Shown one piece after another: positions 46,148-57,080 of a DNA stretch of 64,000 nt. This stretch comes from Sympetrum striolatum (lineage: Eukaryota; Arthropoda; Insecta; Odonata; Libellulidae). The notes under the pieces were generated by a model, which was given only the letters and a program-made list of their open reading frames with translations, searched no databases and was not told the origin of the DNA. The position numbers and the translations under genes were made by a program. Numbering within the stretch: the stretch's first letter is position 1; each line of letters starts with the position of its first letter. Location: assembly GCA_947579665.1 (NCBI GenBank), contig OX388344.1:14750346-14814345 (forward strand), in the 5' to 3' direction.

Positions 46148-46986
46148 TCTGATGTGGCCAGCACATGACTTTCTCCATATATAAGATGTGAATATTTATC
46201 TACGACAGTAATTTCGAACTCTATATTGCATCTAAACTTGGAAGATGAGTGATTAATTTATATATTATTATCTTTTACGTCACAAACGTTATAAATAATG
46301 TTTTTCGGGACATGATCGATGAAAAACGTAGAAATTAGCCTTTCCCCCATAGAGCCCAGAGCGCCCACGAAGTACATAATCAGCAACTTCCGGTTTATCA
46401 GTATTTCATGAATAACTCCTACACAATCAGTGATAAAAAAAATGTTTCATACAAAAGTTATAGTAAATTGTATGTTCTAAAAAATTTATAAAGAATAGTA
46501 TATACCTAAATATCATATTTATGGAGATATTTTGAAAACCGGAAACGAGCTTTGAAGAATGAAGCTTGACTTCCGGTTAACCGATTTACTCCAAACACTA
46601 ATCAACTCTAACGACACCAACCAAAGTACTATATATGAAATTTAGTGTTGATCCGACAAATAGTTTTCACGTTAGAGCGCCCACAAAGTACATAATCATC
46701 TTCTTCCGGTTTACCAGTATTTCACGAATAACTCCTAATCAACCGGTGATACTAAAATATGTTAAATACAAAAGTTATAGTAAATTACATTTTCTAAAAC
46801 TTCTATAAGTAATATAATATGAAAATTAGGAAATGAGCTTTAATGAATATAGCTCAACTTCCGGTTGACCGATTTACTCCAAAAACTAATCAACTCTGAC
46901 AGCACACACCACAGTACTATATATGAAGTTTGGTATCGATACGACTAATAGTTTTCACGTTAGAGCGCCCACTATCACACACACAG

Positions 46987-47040
<54 letters not shown>

Positions 47041-47171
47041 TCACAGACATCATTCCGAAAATGGTCAAAACGTGTTCTAGGGACCCCAAAACGTGTATTT
47101 CCGTTGAAATCTCGAAGTCGAATTTTTTCATGAAAACAATACTTTCTCTATACTTCGTATATGGAGAAAGT
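46148..47171 (-). mobile_element. Satellite-inserted hairpin element, copy 2, inverted (1024 bp)
   Basis: The same element as copy 1 in the opposite orientation: it begins TCTGATGTGGCCAGCACATG and ends ATATGGAGAAAGT. It is flanked by AAAAA on both sides (46143-46147 and 47172-47176), inside a satellite GAAAAATAAG block. The (AC)n tract is at 46977-47040. Confidence 0.85.
46977..47040. repeat. (AC)n microsatellite inside element copy 2
   Basis: A CA/TA dinucleotide run at the conserved internal position of the element. Confidence 0.95.
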
Positions 47172-47330
47172 AAAAATAAGTCCTAAATGTATAAGAAAAA
47201 TTGAAATTTCGCTAAAATTATCAGTTTTCGTAGCTTTTTAAAAAAATATCTCGATAAAATGTCGGAAATAACGGCGAAAAAGAGGTAAAAATGGAAATTA
47301 CGCTATAATTATACGTTCTCGTTCATTTTT
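47172..47330. repeat. Satellite between element copies 2 and 3
   Basis: Nearly two monomers, ending CGTTCTCGTTCATTTTT where copy 3 is inserted. Confidence 0.9.
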
Positions 47331-47459
47331 ACTTTCTCCATATACGAAGTATAGAGAAAGTATTGTTTTCATGAAAAAATTCGACTTCGAGATTTCAACG
47401 GAAATACATGTTTTGGGGTCCCTAGAACACGTTTTGACCATTTTCGGAATGATGTCTGT

Positions 47460-47491
<32 letters not shown>

Positions 47492-47988
47492 TGTATGTGT
47501 GTGTGTGTGACAGTGGGCGCTCTAACGTGTAAACTATTAGTCGTACCAATACCAAAATTCATATATAGTACTGTAGTGTGTGCTGTCAGAGTTGATTAGT
47601 TTTTGGAGTAAATCGGTCAAGCGGAAGTCGAGCTTTATTCATTAAAGCTCATTTCCGGTTTTCAAAATATCTCCATAAATATGATATATACGTATATTGT
47701 ATTCCTTATAAAAGTATTAGATAATGTAATTTACTATAATTTTTTATGAAATATATTTTCGTATCACTGATTGTTTAGGACTTATTCATGAAATACTGAT
47801 ATACCGGAAGTTGCTGATTATGTACTTTTTGGCCGCTCTGGGCTCTATGGGCGAAATGCCAGTTTCATCGTTTTTCATCCAGCATGTCCCGAACAACATT
47901 ATTTATAATGTTTAGAGTTCGAAATTGCTGTCGTAGATAAGTATTTACATCTTATATATGGAGAAAGTCATGTGCTGGCCACATCAGA
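47331..47988 (+). mobile_element. Satellite-inserted hairpin element, copy 3, short form (658 bp)
   Basis: Both ends are intact (ACTTTCTCC..., ...CCACATCAGA), but about 400 bp of internal modules present in copy 1 are absent. Flanks are CATTTTT on the left and TTTTTTCGATCATATCTC on the right, so the T-run is duplicated around it. Confidence 0.85.
47456..47511. repeat. (TG)n microsatellite inside element copy 3
   Basis: TG run interrupted by TTGTA, at the conserved internal position. Confidence 0.95.
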
Positions 47989-49091
47989 TTTTTTCGATCA
48001 TATCTCAATAAAATAATGAAAAATAAGGGTACAATGTGGAAAGAAAATAAATTTTCGATAAAATTATACGTTTTCGTTGCTTTTTTGATCATATCTCAAT
48101 AAAAAGTCAGAAATAAAGGCAAAATAGAGGAAGGGATTGAAATTTCGCTAAAATTATCCGTTTTCTTAGCCTTTTTCCATCATATCTCAATAAAATAACG
48201 AAAAATAAGTTAAAAATCTGGAAGAAATGGAAATTTCGCTAAAATTATCCATTTTCGAAGCTTAACTCGATCATATCTAGATATAATGTCGGAAATAAAG
48301 GCAACAAAGACAATAAAAATTTGAAAACGCTAATATTATCCATTTTCGTTTACTTTTTTATAATCATATCTCAAGAAAATGTAGAAAATTAAGGCAAACA
48401 GCGGAATAAAATTGAAATTTCGATACAATTATCTCTTCTCGTAGCTTTTTTCGATCATATCTTGATAAAATGTTGGAAATAAAGGCAAAATAGAGGAAAA
48501 AAATTGAATTTTCGCAGAAATTATCCGTCCTTGTTGATTTTTTCGATCATATCTCAATAAAATAACGCAATATAAAACTAAAATATGGAAAAAAATTGAA
48601 TTTTCGATAGAATTATCCGTTTTCGTTGCTTTTTCCATCATATATCGATAAAATGTCGGAAATAAAGGCAATAATGAGGAAGAATATTGAAATTTCGATA
48701 AAATTATCCGTTCTCGTTAATTTTTTTGATCATATCTCTATAAAATAACGAAAAATAAGGCAAAAATCTGGAAAACATGGAAATTTCGATAAAATTATCG
48801 ATTTACGAATTTTCTCTCGATCATATCTCGATAAATACCGGAAATAAAGGCAAAAAAGAGGAAAAACATTGAAATTTGGCATAAATTATCCGTCCTTGTT
48901 GATTTTTTCGATCCTATCTCAATAAAATAACGCAAAATAAGGCTAAAATCTGGAAAAAAATGGAAATTTCGAAAAATTATCCATTTTCGAAGCTCTTTTC
49001 GATCATATCTCGATAAAATGTCGGAAATAAAGGAAAAATGGACCAAAAAAATTGAAATTTCGCTGAAATTATCCATTTTCGTTGCCTTTTT
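47989..49091. repeat. 91-bp satellite block between element copies
   Basis: About twelve diverged monomers. One carries TTTTTATAATCATATC in place of TTTTTTCGATCATATC, the same variant that flanks the next insertion. Confidence 0.92.
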
Positions 49092-49220
49092 ACTTTCTCC
49101 ATATACGAAGTATAGAGAAAGTATTGTTTTCATGAAAAAATTCGACTTCGAGATTTCAACGGAAATACACGTTTTGGGGTCCCTAGAACACGTTTTGACC
49201 ATTTTCTGAATGATGTCTGT

Positions 49221-49258
<38 letters not shown>

Positions 49259-49259
49259 T

Positions 49260-50880
49260 AATGGGCGTTCTAACTCGAAAACTAAAAGTCGTACCAATAC
49301 CAAAATTCATATATAGTACTGTAGTGTGTGCTGTCAGAGTTGATTAGTTTTTGGAGTAAATCCGTTAACCGGAAGTCGAGCTTTATTCATTAAAGCTCAT
49401 TTTTGGTTTTCAAAATATCTCCATAAATATGATATATACGTCTATTGTATTACTTATTAAAGTTTTAGATAGTATAATTTACTATAACTTTTGTATTTAA
49501 CATATTTTTGTATCACCGGTTCATTAGGAGTTATTCGTGAAATACTGATAAACCGGAAGAAGATGATTATGTACTTTGTGGGCGCTCTAACATGAAAACT
49601 ATTTGTCGGATCAACACCAAATTTCATACATAGTACTTTTATTACAGTCGTTAGAGTTGATTAGTTTTTGGAGTAAATCGGCTGACCGGAAGTCGAGCTT
49701 CATTCTTCAAAGCTCATTTCCGGTTTTCAAAATATCTCCATTAATATGATATTTACGTATATATTATTATTTATAAATGTTGTAGAAAATTTAATTTAAT
49801 ATAACTTTTGTATGAAACATATTTTTGCATCACTGATTGTTTAGGAGTTATCCATGAATTACTGATAAACCGGAAGTTGCTGATTATGTACGTTGTGTAA
49901 AGCTCATTTCTGGTTTTCAAAATATATCCATAAATATGATATATTGGTATATTGTATTCCTTATAAAAGTTTTAGATAATATAATTTACTATAACTTTTG
50001 TATTTAATATATTTTTGTATCACCGGTTGATTAAGAGTTATTCGTGCAATACCGATAACCCGGGAAGTAGCTGTTATGTCTTTTGTGGGCTCTCTAACAT
50101 GAAAACCATTCGTTGTATCAACTTTAAATTCCACATACAGTGTTTTTGTTGGTGTCGTTAGAGTTGATTAGTTTTTGGAGTAAATCGGTTGACCGGAAGT
50201 CGAGCTTCATTCTACAAAGCTCATTTCCGGTTTTCAAAATATCTCCATAAATATGATATTTAGGTATATACTATTAATTATAAATGTTTTAGAAAATTTA
50301 TCTTACTATAACTTTTGTATGAAACATACTTTTATATCACCGATTGTTTAGGAGTTATTCATGAAATACTGATAAACCGGAATTTGCTTAGTATGTACTT
50401 TGTGGGCGCTCTCACATGAAAACTATTTGTCGTTTCAACACCAAATTTCATGTATATTACTTTGGTTGTTGTGATTAGAGTTTATTATTTTTTAGAGTAT
50501 ATCATTGAACCGGAAGTTGAGCTTTACTCTTCGAAGCTTATTTCCGATTTTGCAAAATACCTCTATAAATATGATATTTAGGTATATACTATTATTTTTA
50601 AAGGTTTTAGAAAAATAACTCTACTACACCTTTTTTATTAAACATATTTTTGTATCACTGATTGTTTAGGAGTTATTCGTGAAATACCGATAAACCGGAA
50701 GTTGCTGATTATTTACTTTGTAGGCTCTCTTACCTGAAAACTATTTGTCGTATCAACACCAAATTTCGTACATTTTATTTTGGTTGGTGTCATCAGAGTT
50801 GATTAGGTTTTGGAGGATATCGGTTTACCAGAAGTCGATCTTTATTTTTGGAAGCTCATTTCCGTTTTTGAAACATTTCA
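49260..50880 (+). repeat. About 315-bp tandem modules inside element copy 4
   Basis: GAGTTGATTAGTTTTTGGAG or variants recur near 49337, 49652, 50160, 50475 and 50786, each followed by a CCGGAAGTCGAGCTT-like block, TTCCGGTTTTCAAAATATCT and CTATAACTTTTGTAT. Spacings near 310-317 bp, with one interval near 507 containing a partial extra module, show internal tandem amplification. Confidence 0.75.
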
Positions 50881-51387
50881 CCATTAAACCTTAAGTAGTC
50901 TCGTGGGGTCAATGTGACATCAGGCGTTATATTACCGTCGGGATCACAGAAACTAATGAAGATATTTCAACCAAATTTTCGTTTTGTAAAAATGTTGTCC
51001 ATGTTATGATTATCTGAGGATTTTCTTAATGTCAAGTTATAAGAAGTATGCAATTTTAGCAGTGCTACCAAATTTACTGAAATAAATTTTAATAATTATC
51101 TAAACATTATTTCAACAATTTTTAAGCACCTATACATAAAATAATTCATAGGTAAGTATCAAAAAAATAATGAACACCATATCATGCATATAAACTGACG
51201 AAAATTAATATCCAAAACATAAGGTTTCGGGATATTTTAAAGATTTACTTAATATTTTAGGAATGAATCTATAATGTTTAAAATGCTATTGCAGTTCACA
51301 GAATACCTTACTAATGCTGACTGAGTAAATATGTGTTGATATAGTTTCAATATAGTAACAAAGAGCTACGCATTAATTTGTTTTTTT
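50881..51387. other. About 500 bp of sequence foreign to satellite and element
   Basis: AT-rich, starting near TTAAGTAGTCTCGTGGGGTC with a GGGGTCAATGTGACATC stretch that could be the end of another transposon. No gene and no second copy are seen in the window. Confidence 0.4.
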
Positions 51388-51516
51388 ACTTTCTCCATAT
51401 ACGAAGTATAGAGAAAGTATTGTTTTCATGAAAAAAATCGACTTCGAGATTTCAACGGAAATACATGTTTTGGGGTCCCTAGAACACGTTTTGACCATTT
51501 TCGGAATGATGTCTGT

Positions 51517-51553
<37 letters not shown>

Positions 51554-52108
51554 GTATGTGTGTGTGTGTGACAGTGGGCGCTCTAACGTGTAAACTATTA
51601 GTCGTATCAAAACCAAAATTCATATATAGTACTGTGGTGTGTGCTGTCAGAGTTGATCAGCTTTTCAAGTAAATCGGTAAACCGGAAGTCGAGCTTCATA
51701 CTTCAAAGCTCATTTCCGGTTTTCAAAATATCTTCATAAATATGATATTTAGGTATATACTATTACTTATAAAACTTTTATAAAATATTATATACTATGA
51801 CTTTTGCATGAAATATATTTTTGTATCACTGATTGTGTAGGAGTGATTCGTGAAATACTGATAAAATGAAGTTGCTAATTATGTACGTTGTGGGCGCTCT
51901 GGGCGCTGGGGCGAAAGGCCACTTCATCGTTTTTCATCGAAAAGGTCCCGAAAAGCATTATTTATAATGATTGGGACGTAAAAGATAATAATATATAAAT
52001 TAATCACTCATCTTCAAAGTTTAGATGGAATAAGGAGTTCAAAATTACTGTCGTAGATAAATATTTACATCTTATATATGGAGAAAGTCATGTGCTGGCC
52101 ACATCAGA
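51388..52108 (+). mobile_element. Satellite-associated hairpin element, copy 5 (721 bp)
   Basis: Complete ends as in copy 3, (TG)n at 51513-51570, one internal module, right end CCACATCAGA followed by TTTTTTT. It is preceded by TTTTTTT at the left end. Confidence 0.8.
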
Positions 52109-54627
52109 TTTTTTTATAATCATATCTCTATAAATTGTCGGAAATAAAGGCAAAAAGAGGAAAAAATTTAAATTTCGCCAAAATTATCCTTTCTCTTTAA
52201 TTTTTTCGATCATATCTCAATCAAATAAGAAAAATAAGGCTAAAATTTGGAAAAATAGGAAATTTTTATAAAATTATCTATTTTCGAAGCTTTTCTCGAT
52301 CATATCTCGATAAAATCTTAGAAATAAAGGCAAGAACGAGGAAAAAATTGAAATTTCGCTAAAATCATTCGTTTTCGTTGCTTTTTTCGATCATATCTCT
52401 ATTATATGTCGGAAGTAAAGGCAAAAAAGAGGAAAAACATTGAAATTTGGCATTAAAAAATCCGTCCTTGTTTATCTTTTCAATCATATCTCAATAAAAT
52501 AATGAAAAATAATGCTAAAATGTAAAAGAAAAATTGAAATTTCGCTATAATTATCCGTTTGCGTTGCTTGTTTCGATCATACGACGATATAATGTCGGAA
52601 ATTAAGGCAGAAAAGAGGAAATAAAATTGAAATTTCGCTAAAATGATCAGTTCACGTTGATTTTTTCGTTCTTATCTCAATAAAATAACAAAAAATAAGG
52701 CTAAAATCTGGAAAAAAATGGTAATTTCGATAAAATTATCCATTTCGAAGCATTTCTCGATCATACCTCGATAAAATGTCGGATATGAAGGCAAAAAAGA
52801 CCAAAAAAAATTGAAATTTCGCTACAATTATCCATTTTCGTTGCTTTTTTTAATCATATCTCGATAAAATATCGGAATTAAAGTCAAAAAATAGGACAAA
52901 ATTGAGATTTTGCTAAAATTATCCGTTCTGGTCGATTTCCTCGATCATATCTCAATAAAATACCGAAAAATGTTGCCAGAATGTGGAAAAAAAATTGAAT
53001 TTTCGTTATAATTATCCGTTTGTATAGAATATTATAATATTTCGTTGGTTTTTTCGGTCATATCTCAAAAAAATATCGAAAATTGAGGCAAAATAGCGGA
53101 AAAAAATGAAATTTTTATAAAAGTATCCGTTCTCTTGGTTTCTTCGATCATATCTTAATAAAATGTTGGAAATACAGGCAAAATAGAGGAAAAAAATTGA
53201 ATTTTCGCAGATAGTGTCCGTTCTTGTTGATTTTTTTGGTCATATCTCAATAAAATAACGAAAAATAAGGCTTAAATATGGAAAAAAATTGAATTTTCGC
53301 TAAAATTATCTGTTTTCGTTGGTTTTTCCGATCATATCTCAATAAAAAGTCAGAAATAAAGGCAGATAAGAGGAAAAAAATTGAAATTTCGATAAAATTA
53401 TCCGTTCTAGTCGCTTTTTTCGATCATTTCCTGGTAAAATGTCGAAACTAAAGGCAAAAAAGAGGAAAAAATTGAAATTTCGATAAAATTATCCGTTCCT
53501 GTAGCTTTTTTCGATCATATCTCGATAAAATGACGGAAATAAAGGCAAAAAAGAGAAAAAAATTGAAATTACGCTATAATTATACGTTCTCGTTCATTTT
53601 TTCGATCATATCTCAATAAAAAGTCAGAAGTAAAGGCAAAAAAGAGGAAAAAATTGAAATTTCGATAAAATTATCCGTTGTTGTCGCTTTTTTCGATCAT
53701 TTCTTTATAAAATGTCAAATTTAAAAAATAGAGGAAAAAATTGAAATTTCGCTACAATTATCCGTTTTCGTAGCTTTTTTCGATCATATCTCAATAAAAT
53801 AACGAAAAATAAGGCTACAATGAGGAAAAAAATTAAAACATCGTCAGAACTATCCGTTCTCTTTGATATTTTGATCATATCTCAATAAAATGTCGAAAAT
53901 TTAGGCAAAATAGTGAAAACATTGAAATTTCGCTAAAATTATCCTTTTTCGTTGCTTTTTTCGATCATATCTAAATAAAACGACGAAGATTAAGGCCAAA
54001 AAGAGGAAAAAAATTAAAATATCGTCAAAATTATCCGTTTTCTTTGATTATTTCGATCATATCTCAATAAAATAGGAAAAAAATGCAAAAAATGTGGAAA
54101 AAAATTGAATTTTCGCTAAAATTATCTGTTTTCGTTGCTTTTTTCGATCATATCTAAATAAAGGCAAAAAAGAGGCAAAAAATTTAAATTTCGATAAAAT
54201 TTATCCATTTTCGTAGCTTTTTTCAATCATGTATCGATAAAATGTCGAATTTTAAGGCAAAACAGCGGAAAAAAAAATGAAATTTCGCTAAAATTATATT
54301 ATTTCTATGCTTTTTTCGATCAAATCTGAATAAAATGACGGAAATTAAGGCTAAGTTGAGGAACAAAATTGAAATTTCGCTAAAATTATCCATTATCATA
54401 CATTGTTTCGATAATATCTCGATAAAATGACGAAAATTTAGGCTAAAATGAAGAAAAAAATGGAAATTTCGCTAAATTTAACCGTTTTTGTTGCTTTGTT
54501 CGATCATATCTACATAAATTTAAGGCAAATAGAGGATTATCATTTCAAATTTCACTAAAAGTATTCGTTTTCGTTGCTTTTTTCGATCATATCTCGATAA
54601 AATGACGAAAATTAAGTAATAAATTGC
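52109..54627. repeat. 91-bp satellite, right part of the first array
   Basis: Diverged monomers with no clear higher-order order. The array ends at GATAAAATGACGAAAATTAA and passes into about 200 bp of unrelated sequence before the GC-rich minisatellite. Confidence 0.93.
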
Positions 54628-54829
54628 GAAACGCCAGAACATCAAAAAAAGGCTTAGATTAAGCTGTCATTGACTTGTACTGCCGAAGAAAATTGAAAAA
54701 CGTGCGATATATTTGGCCACATTTAGTTGAGATCTATGAAATGAATAGAATTTTGACGAGGTTTAAAAGAATGTTAATCAAATAAGACTCTAAACAGTGA
54801 AGATTTCGCATAAATGCGTGAAGATCTTT

Positions 54830-56165
54830 CACCTGGGGTCATTGACCTCGAGTCGTAGACCTCAAGTAATCCATAGCGGGTGTTTATCCTCGGGTTATAA
54901 ACATTTTGTCATCGACCTCCGGATATTGAGTTCAGTTTATGGGGAAGACTCTCCGGAGTCGACCACATGTAGTCGAAATTCTGTAGTCTGCCTCCATAAG
55001 TCGATTGCCGAAATCGACTTCCCGGACTCCAAGTGACTTCCCGAATTTGACCACACCAAGTTTACCTACCGGAATCGAACACTAAGAACTGTCCTACCGG
55101 AGACGTTCTACTTGAGTTGAACTCCCGGAGTCAACCTGAGGTCATCGACCTCGGGTCATCGACTTCGGGAGATCGACCTCGGGTCATAACTCCCAACTCC
55201 CGGGATCAACATTCCGGAGTCAACCTCCCGGAGTCAATCCCTCGCAGTCGATCTCTAAGAACTGTCATCCCAGATTGCATCTCCCGGAGTTTACACCCAA
55301 GAGTAAACCTACCGGAGTTGACCTCCCGGAGTCAACCTCCCGGAGTCGACCTAACGGAGTCGACCCACTGGAATCAACCTCGAGTCATCGAACTCGGGTC
55401 ATCGACCTCGGGTCTTCGACCTCAAGTCATCGACCTCAGGACATCGACCCCAGGTCATCGACCCAGGGTCATCGACCTCGGGTAATCGACCCCGGGTCAT
55501 CGACACCGGGTCATCGACCTCGGGGCATCGACCTCGGGTCATCGACCTCGGGTCATCGACCTCGGGCCATCGACCTCGGGTAATCGACCTCGGGTCATCG
55601 ACCTCGGGTCATCGACCTCGGGTCATCGACCTCGGGTCATCGACCTCGGGTCATCGACCTCGGGTCATCGACCTCGGGTCATCGACCTCGGGTCATCGAC
55701 CTCGGGTCATCGACCTCGGTTCATCGACATTGGTTCATCGACCTCGGGTCATCGACCTCGGGTCATCGACCTCGTGTCATCGACCTCGTGTCAATGACCT
55801 CGTTTTATACACATCCAGTCATCGACCTTGGGTCTTCATCCTCGTGTTATTGACTTCGGATAATCGAGCTTCGTTTATCAAATTCAGGTTATTGGGTCCG
55901 ACTTTCCGGAGACGACCTCATGGAGTCCCTTCCCCGGAGCAGGCTCCTGATGTATTTGCCGAAATCGACCTCCCTGAGTCGATCACCAATTGTGTAGCTC
56001 CTGGAACCGACCTACTGTAGGTTAACTCCGGGAGTTAAACTCACGTAGTCGACCTCCCGGAGTCGAGCTCACGGAGTTGACCAGTAGGAGTCGACCTCCA
56101 GGAGTTAACTTCCCTGTGATTTCCTCACGGATTCGACTTTCTGAAGTCGACCACCAGAAGTCAAA
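54830..56165. repeat. GC-rich 14-bp minisatellite, block 1
   Basis: Tandem units of two related 14-bp types, CCTCGGGTCATCGA (nearly perfect from about 55380 to 55780) and CCTCCCGGAGTCGA (mainly before 55380 and after 56030), with many variants. At about 64% G+C for the core unit it contrasts sharply with the satellite on either side. Frames on both strands yield repeats such as HRPRVIDLGSST purely because of the repeat; they are not genes. Confidence 0.93.
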
Positions 56166-57080
56166 CTGAATGAAAAAATTCCAAAACCCCGTATTTTGGC
56201 CATTTTTCCGGAATTTGCTTGTATATGTGTAGTGTATGTTCAAAATATGGAAGGAACTCAGCTTAGGTCATCAAAACGATTAAATGAATATGAGGTATTT
56301 CGAAGATAAGGAAAAATACATCGAAATTCAGAAAATATATGAAAATGTCTAATTTTCCGAAAAATTTTCCAGAGAAATTGACTAGAATTTATGGAATTTT
56401 AGGTATTATAACGCCAAATAACTAATTTTTTCTAAATAATCTCCTATTTTCGCCAATATTTGCATAAATTTCTTATTTTAGTGGAATTATTGTTCAAAAT
56501 GCCGAATGATCACGCTACGATCTTCGAATCCTGCCTAAATTTCACTAAATTTTAAAATACACCCATGATATTGAAAATGTTCTAAAAGATTTTTCGACGA
56601 TATTTCCGTTATTGCCTTAAATAAGTTAAACTTTATGTTTAAAAAACGGAACCATCTCGCTTAAATCGTATAAATGAGTCAATATTGCACAAGGTTTTAA
56701 GGATTCTAGGTGTAATACTGCCAAAAATCAATAAATCTTCGAAATCAATTCCCAGTTTTCTCCGATTTTTCCGAAATTTTCCAATTAAAAGTGAAATTTT
56801 CGCAAAATTACTTATACTGATCAATTATTCCATAATTAAAAAAAAGTGGATGTTTCATCAAAATATGGAAATATTTAAGCAAGAATTTAAAACGAGTCCG
56901 AATTTTACTAGGTTATTCCCATTTTATGCAAAGTAAAGCAATAAATATTTAAATTTAGAAAAAAAATGAAATTCTTTCGCACACGTTTCTGTATTTTTAC
57001 TCTTTGTTAGTGGAATATTTTTCAAAATATGCAAAGATCTCACCTTTAAACAAATCATATTTCACAAAGTTTTTTTGCAT
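56166..57080. other. AT-rich spacer, weakly repetitive, no gene
   Basis: TTCAAAATATG.A.GGA.CTCA-like strings recur near 56238, 56490 and 57020, and TTTTCCG/GAAATTTTCC strings are frequent, suggesting a very degenerate tandem repeat with a period of some 250-270 bp. Overlapping frames of 61 and 83 codons have no recognisable domain. Confidence 0.4.

Larger units (their letters stand above)
49092..52108 (+). mobile_element. Composite insertion: expanded element copy 4 plus copy 5
   Basis: The left end is a normal element start in GCCTTTTT. The insertion has a (TG)n at 49215-49257, then a run of tandem modules to about 50880, then about 500 bp of unrelated AT-rich sequence, then a second element start at 51388 that runs to the normal right end at 52108, where TTTTTTTATAATCATATC resumes. 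The satellite context of the two outer ends matches one monomer type, so the whole 3.0 kb seems to occupy one target. The right end of copy 4 is not recognisable. Confidence 0.7.

Noticed and set aside
19857..51623. Reading frames with HTHTHT runs
   Set aside because: These are translations of the (TG)n/(AC)n tracts inside the hairpin element, open in several frames at once.
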